Counted from the first letter of the stretch, positions 36,061-47,353 are shown. The stretch: DNA of 64,000 nucleotides from Isoetes taiwanensis (GCA_021234155.1 JAJEKV010000011.1:13927255-13991254), one strand, 5' to 3'. Translations and numbers: made by a program. The notes: generated by a model not told the origin, from the sequence alone.

Positions 36061-36773
36061 GAACGACTTCGATTATAGTTATTACAAAGATCGATCAACA
36101 AAACCATATTACGACCACTAACAATTTAGAACCATCCAGCAAATTAGATGTAAAACCACATATTGACCATGTGTTCCTTTCAAAAACCACTACTCATTAT
36201 TATGGATTTGCAAAATTCAACCACCAAACCATGTGAAAAACCACTAACAATTAGGCAAGTCATGTTATCTTGAAAAACAAAGATGGAAAACCTTAAATGA
36301 AAAGACCTTGTTAATCTATATATAGAAAGACTATAGTATTGCTAGTCAAAAAGCACTAACATTTCGGCAAGTCGTGTTAGCTTAGAAAATCCGAATGGAA
36401 AACCCCAAATGAAAAGACCTTGTTAAACTCTATATAGAGACATTGAAGTATTTTCGGTTAAAACCACTTCCAAAACCATCGACATGTAACAAAAAACCAT
36501 TCAACATATCTTTCCTACTCTCAATATTACTAACTGCATATATAACTGCCATGATATGTCAAATTGGTACTTAAAACCTCGATAAGAACCTTCATCAGCT
36601 TCAATTAACCATATCAGAGTAGAAAACTAGCATGCAAAACCACGGATTCATTTTAAAAACCATTGTAATGTGTGGTTTGTATGGAGGAAAAATATTTTTG
36701 CATAAAAAACCACTATCATAGTGGTTCTGTAGTGGTTATTTATGATAGTTAAATTTTTGGGTGCCTTGTGCTT

Positions 36774-38806
36774 AGCCTGCTCCCTCAATCTCTCGAGTTC
36801 CTCGTCATAATCTGGAATGTCACCATGCAGACCTGAAGTGCCAGCTCCTCAACCTGTATCACCGCAGGAATAATGATTTTGCTTTTTCCTTCAATCACTG
36901 CTTTCTTTCCCTCGGCTACATCTTGCACCTCAATTTTCTTTGGAACCTCCAAAACTGTGAAAACCGAACCAAGAATAAGAAATTGCTTCCTCTGACACAA
37001 TGCAAATTGAATTTGAAACCTGATCTGTGGTGTAATTTCTGCTCAGTAGTTTTTTTGGCACTTTGAAGCTCTGAAAATAAATCACATAACAGTCAGATAT
37101 CAGTCTCAAACTAATCGGGTCTCTAACCGTTACGTACATATCAATAGTTTGTACATATTACTAGAACCGATCTACATTGAAGTACTTTGAGTACATACAC
37201 ATGTAAACAACTATTTATCTAGATGGAATGTACATGTAATGTACATGAATGTGCTCCAATGTATGCACATGTACACATCGGACATTACATAAAATACCTC
37301 TAAATGTTACGCCACAAAACTTCGATTACACAACTCCTAATTTTATGTATTTAAGTTCTACATTTAGGACCCTACTTGTGAATGTACAACATGTATGTAA
37401 GAAACACATATATGTGTGACATGCAAGCCAAGGAACTATAAGTATAAAATAACCAAGACACTCCTACATCTTTGTAGCAAAACCTTAAGTGCGACAATCT
37501 ACATGTAAATGGATTCTACATGTAAATGGATTCTACATTGCGGTAATCCCGGGTGCGACAAATTGAACATAAATCATGAAATACTTTGCTTACCTCCAAA
37601 GTACACACCCCAGGTCTTTGACATGTTATCGTCCCATTTGCATGCTCTTGGGCGGGATAGTCCAAATGAGAAATAGAATATGAGAAACGTAAGATATGAA
37701 ATGAATGCTCGCGATGGAGCAACTAGGATAGGTTCATTATTAGCAAAGCCATTCTTGCAAAACACACATCCATGCACGATATGAATTTTTCTTCAGCGGA
37801 GAGATCACTAAGCTTGTTTTGGGCTGAAGGAGAATCATTGCCGAGAATGCATCATGTACTTATGCATATCATCAAGCCGTCTGCGGACTCAAACCGAACT
37901 TTGTGAGCCTCCTCAAGTTACGCAATCCTCTTTTCACATAACTCCTTCTCCCGAATGGCTTTCTCCAATGGCTCCTGAATTCTCTTCAGCATTTCTTCCT
38001 TCCTGGTTCTATCCCTCATCAAAAGGTCAACCTCCTGCTGCACAGTCTTGATGTCTCTCTTATTCTGCTTAGCGTCGTTGAGAACACTATTGATGTCTTC
38101 TTGTATCTGTGCTAGGTCCTCTTCATGTGCATCCTTTCTTCCTGAAATCTTATTTATATTGTCACGTAATTCTGTCTGCTGAATTTTCAGTTCTTCAACC
38201 TTGGATGTCTTTGCTAATTAACTCTCCATGATCTTTTCTTTGCAATGAGTTTTACGCAAATTCAAGCTCTTCCTTAGGGTAAAATCCTTGCTAAAATTTA
38301 GGAACCTTGGATGTGGATTTAGAGGTCCCAATTTCTTCTGTAATAGCAGATTCTTTTGCTCCTCCCTTTGCCAAATCTTTGGCCAAAACTTTAAAAGTAT
38401 CCCAATCTACTTTTTTACCTGTCAATTGAAGGGCAAATGCACGAGCAAAGTACTCAGGTACACGGCGATTTGTGACCTCCCGCTTACCAAAAACAATTTC
38501 ATAATGTTTGTAGAAGTTCTCGGCCCACTCTGGCTTCACGCTAGATTCTTTGAACCCCCGTATGTCTTTGGGCCCCCACTGCTCGTCCATTATCTGTTGT
38601 AAATCTGGAAAAATTTCATCTGCATTGACACATCTTACATGCTTTGCTTCCACAACAGCGGGTTCTTCACAGATAAGTCTTCTTTTTGGTCCTGGTTCCT
38701 CAGAAGTTTGAACCTTCCTCTTGTTTTTTTCGGCTTTCTTGCTAGAATCGGCTATTTTCAAATTTTTGTTTAATCTGGGTGACTTCCGGGAGGCAAAGGC
38801 GTCCAT
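36774..38806 (-). pseudogene. N-terminal half of the accessory gene: NLS-like, coiled coil, RING-like finger
   Basis: ATG at 38806. The first exon (about 171 codons) is basic (SRKSPRLNKNLKIADSSKKA; KRKVQTSEEPGPKRRL), then has KPEWAENFYKHYEIVFGKRE and VPEYFARAFALQLTGKKVDW. A long charged coiled coil follows at about 38210..37850 (VEELKIQQTELRDNINKIS; RKEEMLKRIQEPLEKAIREK), with one TAA after KRIA. The next exon, to the GTAAGC donor at 37593, encodes CVFCKNGFANNEPILVAP, then (one frame off) HSFHILRFSYSI and TITCQRPGVCTLE, a RING-like Cys/His pattern. After a GTACAT-rich intron come PKKIEVQDVAEGKKAVIEGK and YDEELERLREQAK, which continues beyond the nested element into the protease half. Several frameshifts and stops. 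Confidence 0.65.
37140..37560 (-). other. Accessory-gene intron rich in ATGTAC words
   Basis: Lies between the RING-like exon and the next exon. Contains GTACAT, ATGTAC or TACATGTA many times, e.g. GGAATGTACATGTAATGTAC near 37227. Mirrors the transposase intron at 24905..25579. Confidence 0.5.
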
Positions 38807-39113
38807 TGCTTGGATTTGGGCAAGGATTTCAAGGAAGAAGAATAGTTACAGTCGAATTACTTCGTTGATCACTCACAAACACAAAAAATTGGAACGGCGG
38901 CAAATTTGTTTCCTAAACAGGAAACACTTCGCAATCTCCCTCCGAAAAATTGCAATGAAGGTCCGTTCTGGTTGCCACTGCCACTCATAATTTTGAATTG
39001 CTGACGTGGCTACTCCTAATCATTACATATCCCAACTAACTAAAATTCAAAAAAATAACAAAAACGGGTGCCTACATGCCCTACATTATACATAATGTAA
39101 GGGCATTTTTTTT

Positions 39114-39138
39114 AGACACCCTAGCTTTCTTTTACCCA
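39114..39138 (-). repeat. Right terminal inverted repeat of the 15-kb transposon
   Basis: Reverse complement reads TGGGTAAAAGAAAGCTAGG followed by GTGTCT. Inside it at 39078..39104 is a 27-bp imperfect palindrome centred on ATTATACATAAT with GCCCT/AGGGC arms, mirroring the palindrome at the left end. Confidence 0.9.
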
Positions 39139-39141
39139 TGT

Positions 39142-41552
39142 AGAGTAGTTTGCTTTAGAAAACTTTAACTTGATGAATTATTTTACGCAGTATATTAATA
39201 ATAACCTTCATAAACATTCGCTACAACATGCACTTTGAAAAGAATTAAGGATTCTTTATGCACAAGAATGAAGAATAACTCATCAAAGCTAAAAAGACGA
39301 AACATAATAATGCTCGTGAACTTAAGATATAAGATTCACGGTACTATACAGAATAAAGCAGCTAAACACAATACAAGAATCGCAAACGCAAATATAAGAA
39401 CTCTAATATAAAATACAAATACAAGAACTCTACAGAAAGAATGAAGGAGCGCAAACGCAAATTTGGATAATTGAACTCCATCTGCTCAAGACTTAGTAGA
39501 AGGATGATCTGCTGTACTCTTATGCAGCTTCTGGGCAACCATGTCGGAGGCCACGAAATCTTAGTAGAAGACACAAGAGGAATTGGACATTTCTTCGAGC
39601 ATTGGCACCTCAAGCATTAGCACCGCTACCTCAGGCACCTCTCAAAAATATCGATGAAATTCAGTTTTCAAAATAAGATATTTAGCAGATTGAACCTAAA
39701 TAAAAATTTTATATTTTACCAATAACTTTTTCAAATTCTTAAATTATAAATATATTATGTATTTTCAAAATAAGATATTTACAATCACTAAATAAACATT
39801 TATATTTCACTAAAATTTTCAAATTCTTAAATTAATATATTATGTATTATTATAGGTTGACATTTGATGAAAAACTTAAAACCGTCATGTATTTCTACTT
39901 TAATACTAATTGTCAATTTATCATTTATAAATTATTATTTGTCAAATTGTTACATATTTATTATATAATATTAATTGTCAGTTTATAGTTTGTAAATTAT
40001 AGTTACCCAATTCGACAAATTTTAAAATTATTATATCTTATGTAAATGCCAAATGAAACGCTATCTTTCAAATCAAGTTCTTTTTTTCTAATCTAAAACA
40101 TTCAAGAAGATGAATCTAGCTGAGTTTCTATATATCCTATTGAAAAAAACATTTTTCTAGTACTAAGTAATATGGTTTCTTTTTGTCTATATCTTGTATC
40201 TGTAAAAAAGATTTAACAAAACAATATTTATGTAGAGTAGTTTGTTTTAAAGACTTTAACTTGATGAATTATTTTAATCAGTACATTAATAATAGCTTTC
40301 ACGAACTTTAGCTACTTTGAAAAGAATTAAGGATTCTTTATGCACATGCACAAAGAATAACTCATCAAAACTAAAAACACGAAACATAATAATGATCGTG
40401 AACTTAAGATAAAAGATGTACGGTATCATACAAAATAAAGTAGCTAAACGCACTACAAGAATTACAAATGCAAATATAAGAACTCTAATACAAAACACTA
40501 AATGAATGAGCGCAAACACAAATTTGGATCATTCAACTCTATCTGCTTAAGACTTGGTAAAATCGATGATTTGCTGAACTCTTGGGTGGCTCTTCGACAA
40601 CCATGGCAGGGGCCGAGAAATTTTGGTAGAAGACATAGAAGGAATTGGATATTTCTTCAGGCATTGGCACCTCAAGCATTATCTCAAGCATTGGGATCAC
40701 CACCTCAGGCACCTCTCAAAAATATCGGTGAAATTAAGTTTTCAAAATAAGATATTAATAGATTGAACTTAAATAAACATTTATATTTTACCAATAACTT
40801 TTTCAAATTCTTAAATTATAAATATATTATGTATTTTTCAAAATAAGATATTTACAATCATCTAAATAAACATTTATATTTTACTAAAATTTTCAAATTC
40901 TTAACTTAATGTATTATATATAATTGTAAGTTGATATTTGATGGAAAACTTAAAACCATCATGTATTTATTACTTTAATGCTAAATATCAAATTATCATT
41001 TGTGAATTGTTATTTGCCAAATCGTTACATATATTTATTATATAATATTAATTGTCAGTTTATAATTTGTAAATTATGGTTATCACCCAATTCGTCAAAT
41101 TTTGAAATTATTATATCTTATGTAAATGCCAAATGAAGGTTTTTTTATCTTTTAAATCAAGGTTTTTTTTCTAATCTAAAACATTCAAGAAGACAAATCT
41201 AGTTGAGTTTCTATATCCTACTGAAAAAAAATAAAAAAAAAAATTCTAGTCTAAGTAATAAGTTTTTTTTTTTTTTTTTGGTCTATGACTAGTTTTTGTA
41301 AAAATAATTTTAACAAAAAAATATTTATATAGAGTAGCTTGCTTTAGAAAACTTTAACTTCACGATTTATTTTAAGTAGTATATTAATATTAGCCTTCAC
41401 GAACATTCGCTGCAACGTGCACTTTGAAAAGAATTAAGGATTCTTTACGCACGTGCATAAAGAATAACTCATCAAATCTAAAGAGACGAACATAATAATG
41501 CACATGAACTTAAGATACAAGACGCATGGTACTATACAGAATAAAGCAGCAT
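39142..41552 (+). repeat. Tandem array of ~1.1-kb units (two complete-like, one partial)
   Basis: GAATTAAGGATTCTTTATGC starts near 39241, 40321 and, with one change, 41430. The block TTTAACTTGATGAATTATTTT precedes each. Unit length is about 1.08-1.11 kb and divergence is moderate. The third unit stops at about 41552 (TAAAGCAGCATTC). The first unit continues on the left of the 15-kb transposon at 23908..23972. No coding capacity was recognised; the inside is very A/T-rich. Confidence 0.85.
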
Positions 41553-42671
41553 TCATCCTCGTAAATTATGCTTTCTTTGTACCTGTGTTCTTCATGTTAC
41601 TGAATTTTGCCAACTTGAAATCATTGATATAATTTTCTTTTAGACTAGCTCTGATAGCAATCTTGAATTCTTATAACAGGTGCATCCACAAGGCTTAATT
41701 CATGCTCTCACTATAGCTTGTCTTTCCACATGAAGAACAAAAATGAAAAATACCTACACACATTTTCAAACTAGGCCGTGCAACATCCTCTTTTAGCATC
41801 TGTCTATGAATATTTTCTTTCCATTTTCTTGAATTACTCAACAACGTGCCTTCGGTTTCAAAATCACTTGCATGCAATAATTTTTTCTATTCTCTAGTAC
41901 TTACAACTAAAGATTTAAAAAGTCATCTTTATTGCCATCGTCTACCACCATGTTTGAATAACTCTAGCAGCATGCCTTTTTTGAAGGAACATTTTGTGTA
42001 TAATGTAATACATAATGCTGGTTTGGTTGCAAAGATCGCATTTTTTGATGCCTTTAGTGATATTGGATTTCAATTTGCAACAACTGCAAGACTAGATTTT
42101 TGCAAATATCCTTTCTCTGCAAGTTACAATATTATTCCACCACATTAGCATTAGTTTAACTACCATTTTCTTAATTTTATTTAATTTCTTGCAAATAATA
42201 AATGCATTCTAAATGATATATGCACTCTAAATCTTTTTAGTGCATTCTGAATCTTTCTACAACCAATGTTATGGAGAAATAAGCTTTGTTGGCTACTTGC
42301 TAAATGCATTGAATGCTCCATAAATGTAGTCATGCATATGTACATTAGGGCATGCAAATTATAGCCAAACTAGTGTTGCATGATATCAGACTAACTATGC
42401 ATAAAAAGCTTTAAATCTTCCAGTATGCTATAATTGTATGTACTACCACCTATCTTAATGTGACAAGTAGTTTATTGTGCACACCTTTGGGAGACCTTTT
42501 CTATGTTGTTTAGCTTGTTTATTTTACATGGTATATCGCTTTATTACTGGAATAAGTTTATTGTGGAAGGTGTAGCACAATCATAGGGAGTTCTATGGGG
42601 ATTTGATATGGAAGCATAAATCACCATTCTTGATACCATAGACCATACCCCTGAGATAATTGAATAGGTAT

Positions 42672-42672
<1 letters not shown>
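41553..42672. other. Intergenic, no recognised gene
   Basis: A 100-codon plus-strand frame (41846..42148) exists, but its composition looks random and no splice partners or motifs are seen. A run of about 30 A at 42674..42704 ends the stretch. Confidence 0.35.
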
Positions 42673-42708
<36 letters not shown>

Positions 42709-42719
42709 ATACAAAAAAA

Positions 42720-43050
42720 GCGAGTTAACTTGTTGGTTGCATTGGTTAAAGCATTTTTATTAGGATATTGAATTATTTTGGTTGGGGTTCGAGCCTCTGC
42801 ATTTTATATTTTAAAACCTTAAGTGGACCCGTATAGAGATCATTTCATGTATTACATATTCCAAAACCTTAGGCGAACCTATAGTTCATATTTCAAAATC
42901 ATAGGCAACCCCAATCATAAATCACCATAATCGAAACAAGAGGCGCCGAGAGGCTCTAACATACGATCTGGGCCATAGGATGGAGGGATACAACGATCGA
43001 GGTTGTCGGGGACGCATCTCATTTAGAATATATTGAGGTTGTCTGGGGCT
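42720..43050 (+). repeat. tRNA-derived SINE-like repeat, copy 4 (diverged)
   Basis: Plus strand. GCATTGGTTAAAGC is near 42747, then the family string ATATTGAATTATTTTGGT and a box-B-like GGGGTTCGAGCCTC at about 42784. The body follows with CCTTAGGCGAACC, AATCATAAATCACC and ACGATCTGGGCC. It is the most diverged of the four copies and lies after an A-rich stretch. Confidence 0.5.
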
Positions 43051-43385
43051 CGTTTTGATTGTCGTGTGACAAGCTAAAAGCACTTCATATTAATTTTCTA
43101 TCCATAATTTCATTCCTTTAGCTTTTTTGGGTTGCCCCTAGGGGGCAAGCCCTTGTTGATGTGGGTTTATGGCATATTTCAAGTATATGTCAGTATATCC
43201 AAAGAATATAACAATGACTGCTCCAAACTTACTATTAGCTGTAAACTGGCGGTGGCTGCTGTTGTTAGGGAGCCATTTTTGAAACCGGCTAACCGGTTTT
43301 CCTATCCATCCCAGCGCCCTTCTGTTCAATTCTTTCGAAAATAATTGAGTATAAAGGAATAAACTAGAGATTTTGGGCAGCGGAC

Positions 43386-43496
43386 TATCCTACGGGACTG
43401 TCTTGTGGAGATGGCACATGCCTTGAAATCCTGAATAATCTGAAAGACGCCACGATGGCGCAACCCTGTGGAGAAAATGGCCAGTTCGCCAAGTAA
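43386..43496 (+). pseudogene. Exon-like segment related to exon 2 of the downstream gene
   Basis: Reads YPTGLSCGDGTCLEILNNLK then DATMAQPCGENGQFAK and a stop, preceded by an AG acceptor (TTTTGGGCAG). The pattern PTGLxxGxxxxxxEILxxLK resembles IHPTGLIHGRHGVTVPEILA at 43884. It may be a duplicated, decayed exon. Evidence is limited to this similarity. Confidence 0.3.
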
Positions 43497-43753
43497 AACA
43501 CATTTCTATGCAATATTTTGCTGGACCTCAATTCTGATACATGATATAGGTAGTCATTGAGAGGATTGATCCAGAACATATTCAATGGGATGATTGAGAA
43601 CAATTTGGGCAGCATGCAAGGCTACGCACGAACTTAGGGCTTCCCTTTTCAGGCCGATTTCTGCATACTTTCTTGCATCAAAGAAGTGAGATGACAACTC
43701 TACTTATCTCAATCAAGTTAAAGACAATCGTAATTCATTTTGTTCTAGGGATA

Positions 43754-46289
43754 ATGCCTAGTGAAGCTGGGTTTAATGATTCGTCATGTAGCGGCTCCTT
43801 CTACCTCTGTTCTATCACAGATAAGGTTTTCCACAACTTGGCCAGGTAAAGTCATCTGTCATTTTAAGCAACGCAATGTGCAGAATTCATCCCACGGGAC
43901 TGATTCATGGAAGACATGGCGTGACTGTCCCTGAGATCTTGGCTTATCTCAAAAGCAACAAAAATCTACTGCTTCATACCTTCACAAGTAGCTTATGATT
44001 TTAAATATGGCTTTTGTCCCTGCATGAATTATCCTTTCTCATAGCTATACTGCATCTTTGGACAAATGGCAAGCAGTAAACCATTCTTTTTTTCCAATTG
44101 CAGATCCACAGGCTGTGAAGACCACACATAGAAGCAATGCATCAGATGCGTAATGGAATTATCAGGTACATAATGGAACCTATTAAGTTATCTTAATTCT
44201 TGAGTTCTTGATCAGTTATGTGCCTTGTTGATTTAAGTCATTTAAGGCTTATCTTATTAAGGCTTCCAAAGCAGGACGTTTAGACAATCTGAAGTTGAAT
44301 GCCAACAACATTTCTATTTGATGTATAGAGTGGTAAAATTAAGTTAGTAATAAAGAAAGTCATTCAAGAAAATTTGGTGGACAGTGTTCGCATTGAACAT
44401 TTATACTTTATTTACCAATTTGTTGGGGAGGAAGGAAGGAAGGTATTTTTATCGTCCACGGAGACCAATCGGTCTATGGGACCCAATACAAAAGCGCAGC
44501 AAGCGGATTACTACCCGGATTAAAAAACCCCCGCCCCGATTTTCGAGGAAAAAACCGTAGAGCAATCAGCCTGCTGACAAACTGTTCCAATATACAAAAT
44601 GCAGAAACACACAAATATATACACTCATGCACCGCACCCGTAGTGCCTGATCAGCGGGCAGCCAGGCGGGGGCAAAGATAAGCTCGCAGATCCAAGACCT
44701 CCCCGAATATGCGACCCCGAGCACGCATCGACGCGGTGTGTTCATCAGCAAATGTAGGGGCAAGTCCGCCGCACTAAGGGGAGCCGATATCGGCCCGGAT
44801 CGGCCGAATCTTTGGGCAACTCGAAAGTGTGAGACTCATCCTCAATGGCACCCGCTTGACAAAGACGAGCACGTCTGGCGGGGCTCCCCCATCCACCCGC
44901 CCGCCTCGATGTGAAGATAAAGGGCACCCGTGCGAATGGAGGCAATGAGTTTGGCGCTTTTTGAGGCGGTGAGAACGCAGTACAATACCAAGGGCCCCGG
45001 GCTAACACTGTGGTCGATGTGCTCCTTGTAATGGGCCGTTTGACTTGCTCTAGAGCCCGGGTCCCGAGCTTGCCAAGGAAGCAAGCGCCCGTGTACTCCC
45101 CATGCTTTATCACGATCGGCCTCTCGTGTCCACCGCCGCACTGCGTGCTCACCGCGTTCCATCCGGCGAACCATCGATCTCTCTTACCCTCCAACAGACC
45201 CCCGAGCGCCTGCGGGCCCATTGCCACAAAGTAAGCCGTGGGGAGCCGAGCATCACCCATATTAACCACTTTCTCGAAAATAGACGATGTGTCTATCAAG
45301 GGCTGCTCACGGCTGGCGGAATCCGGTTTCTGCTGCAGAGAATCGATAGGGGACTGAAGGTTTCACCCCAAGTGCCCGTGCCAAAAATGCCTTCGTACAC
45401 CTGCTCCAAGTCATTCCAGTCGCCAATGAGACGACCAGGGCCCCAAACCTCGACCCGTCTGAAGGGCCGAGGGCTCGACCCGTGCAAAACAGATGTGGCC
45501 GATGGCCCCAATCATAGAGCTCTGCTGGTGATCATTGTTACGCATGGCATAAAGCGTTTTCCGGCTGCGGTCACCCAAGGCGGGTGGACGCCTCCCAACA
45601 GAGCGAGGAGGGGAACTCCACCCCTAGGTACTTGTAGGTGGGCGTGACCTCCACAGGCTGTCCCCGATATGTGAGTGCAGGAGGCGTGGGGTGGCGTGAA
45701 GAGGATATGAGAACCACCCTGGTCTTGGCAATTGCATTTGTTTGACTTTATGTTTGAGATGTAAAAAATGTCCATACTCCAGAGGAGCATTCTTCTCCTT
45801 AGCCTATTTCATTAATCCCTTCAGTAGTTCCGGTCTTTTTTTAAACTAGGCTCAACTGCAAGAGAAATAAAAATTGTCTGAAGATTGAGAATTACTAGTT
45901 GAAAAACGAATGGAATAAGAGAGCTTAAAATGTTCAGAAGCTCTAAATTGTGGTCTCTCCAAGGTACATTCCTGAGCATCTTGCTTGCAGCTTAATTATG
46001 AGAAACTAATCGGACTTCTTTGCAGCATCTTCAGAAAAAGAAGTGTTTGGAAGATGGATTATTAGAAGCACACCGACTGTTAGAATCTACTAGGAAGCAG
46101 CTTGAACAGGTAATTGTTCTACGCCATGTTCAGCAAGTCTTGCTCATAATTTAGTTATGTGGGTTGTTACAAGTGCAGGCTGAGCAAGAAAAGACAAGAT
46201 TTAATGCAGATTTGAAGGTACTGGGGATTGAAACTGCATTCATAGACTGGATCCGACAACAATTTTCTGCATCGCTTGATAAAGTTTGA
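43754..46289 (+). CDS. Candidate multi-exon gene, unknown protein with coiled-coil C-terminus
   Basis: Plus-strand exons. 43754..43845 (MPSEAGFNDSSCSGSFYLCS; ends GCCAG/GTAAAG). 43884..43987, in phase (ARIHPTGLIHGRHGVTVPEI; LAYLKSNK). 44104..44149, in phase (NPQAVKTTHRSNASDA, ends at GTAATG). After a large gap holding a LINE-A fragment: 46026..46109 (HLQKKKCLEDGLLEAHRLLE, STRKQLEQ) and 46179..46289 (AEQEKTRFNADLK, then VLGIETAFIDWIRQQFSASL and a TGA). The last two exons are phase 0 with consensus sites and a 69-bp intron. The 38-bp first intron is unusually short. Phase between exon 3 and 46026 does not match, so an exon is missing from my model. The C-terminal part looks like a short coiled coil. 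Family not recognised; could be intact or decaying. Confidence 0.45.
44430..45729 (-). mobile_element. LINE-A copy 4, 5'-truncated, G+C-rich
   Basis: Minus strand from about 45729. It starts inside RT just after the catalytic box (LTYRGQPVEVTPTYKYLG, i.e. the F/LTYQGQ...YKYLGIEFP block of other copies). Then NMGDARLPTAYFVAMGPQAL, WFAGWNAVSTQ, the C-terminal GAIEDESHTFELP, and the LINE-A 3' signature (ATCGTCCACGGAGACCAATC in reverse). The tail is GGAAGG-type (44431..44446), unlike the ATTCT tails elsewhere. No target duplication could be fixed. Confidence 0.8.
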
Positions 46290-47353
46290 TTGACTATTGA
46301 TTGTCATGTGGAAAAGATGCACCATGTACCACGACTGCACCTATCAAACATGGTGATTGGGCCATATATCTGTATATTTATAAGTCCCTTGATATTTAGG
46401 GACTCTATGATGTAAGGAGTGTAGAAACGCATTGTAGTCAGTAAAGCACTAGTCCTTCATATCAAGTGCCAATAAGGTTGTTTTGCTTATGGATATATTA
46501 GACTTGTTTCTGCTTCATTCTTCAAGGCTGTTGAGCAATGCACTTAATTGGGACAAGCAAAAGTCATGTAAATGAGTATTAATTCTGAATGGCTAGGAAT
46601 AGTATAGAAAGAATAAATTACTGCCCCTAGGCTATTGCTTCAGTGTTGTAAATATTAGCTTGATACGAATCTATCAAATGTAAAGCCTTTTTGAACCGAG
46701 GTCTTTATAAATTTTGTTTTACAATAGGCCTCCACAGCTTTTATTACATTTTAATTTTATTGTAATTTTATTGTGCACTTTTGAATATTGCAAAAATGGT
46801 TAGAAGTGGTTGGGTAGGCAGAAAAACTTTGATGATAGAGATGGCAAGCATGCCATCTCTTCTGAAATTTCTGTTTTGAATTTAATAAAACCAACATCTC
46901 TTAGTTGCAGATGGGCACATTTGGAGGTGTCTGACAAACAGGTAGCAAACGGTTAGCCATGGGAGCTTTTGTTTAAAGGAAACTTGTAGAAGAGATTCTT
47001 TGAATTCACTTGGGATGTATGTCGGAATGGGAAGTGTTGAGTAAATGGAGAGTGTGAATTCCATAAAATAGCTTACCATGTTTACAGAAATGTCCTTGCT
47101 TGTGTCTTCAACATGCAACAGTAGGAATTGTACCACACATAGCAAATCAGTGGTTGTGCCATATGGTATTTGCAAATGCTATATTGGGTTCTTGCAAGGA
47201 TTTATTGGCGCGCCGAAATCTATTGGTGAGAATCCATCAAGTTTATAGTTAGCTCTATCGGGTTCTTGCAAGGGTTTATGGCTAAATCCCTCTTTATGTC
47301 TATCTAGGCCATGGCACATATGTTTGACAAGCTGAAATGCTTGTTTCCTTTAG
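46290..47353. other. Downstream of the coiled-coil gene, no gene recognised
   Basis: Likely 3' UTR and intergenic DNA. Contains an imperfect local repeat of a TATTGGGTTCTTGCAAGGATTTAT-like word near 47182 and 47256. A minus-strand frame (47175..46882) shows no motif. Confidence 0.35.

Larger units (their letters stand above)
30503..36770. mobile_element. CACTA-like DNA transposon nested in the accessory gene (6.27 kb)
   Basis: The ends CACAAGGCACCCAAAA and its inverse TTTTGGGTGCCTTGTG sit at 30503 and 36770, flanked by 3-bp CTT duplications at 30500..30502 and 36771..36773. Subterminal regions are crowded with AACCACT/AGTGGTT-type words on both sides (30530..31760; 36060..36740). 5'-CAC ends, 3-bp duplication and dense subterminal repeats are the CACTA/EnSpm pattern. 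No transposase was seen, so this copy looks non-autonomous. Deleting it with one CTT copy rejoins the accessory-gene codons GAG CAG GCT AAG to GCC ACA TCT TCA in frame. Confidence 0.8.
23973..39137. mobile_element. 15.2-kb TIR DNA transposon with convergent transposase and Ulp1-type genes
   Basis: Inverted termini (25 bp, one mismatch) face each other at 23972..23996 and 39114..39138. A 4-bp ATGT flanks both ends if the termini are GGG...CCC, or 2-bp TG if they begin TGGG. The unoccupied sequence is readable in the neighbouring tandem unit (TTTATGTAGAGTAG near 40228). Contents: a broken transposase gene on the plus strand from 24287 (about 315 bp from the left end); a third minus-strand frame near 28.0-28.5 kb; a multi-exon gene on the minus strand from 38806 (about 330 bp from the right end); and a nested CACTA-like element. 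All genes are damaged, so this copy is inactive. I could not assign it to a named superfamily. Confidence 0.85.

Noticed and set aside
41846-42148. 100-codon plus-strand frame
   Set aside because: No paralogue, motif or splice context; length is possible by chance in AT-rich DNA.
44430-45760. Target duplication around LINE-A copy 4
   Set aside because: CAATTTGTTGG on one side and CAATTGCATTTGTTTG on the other are only loosely similar; not convincing.
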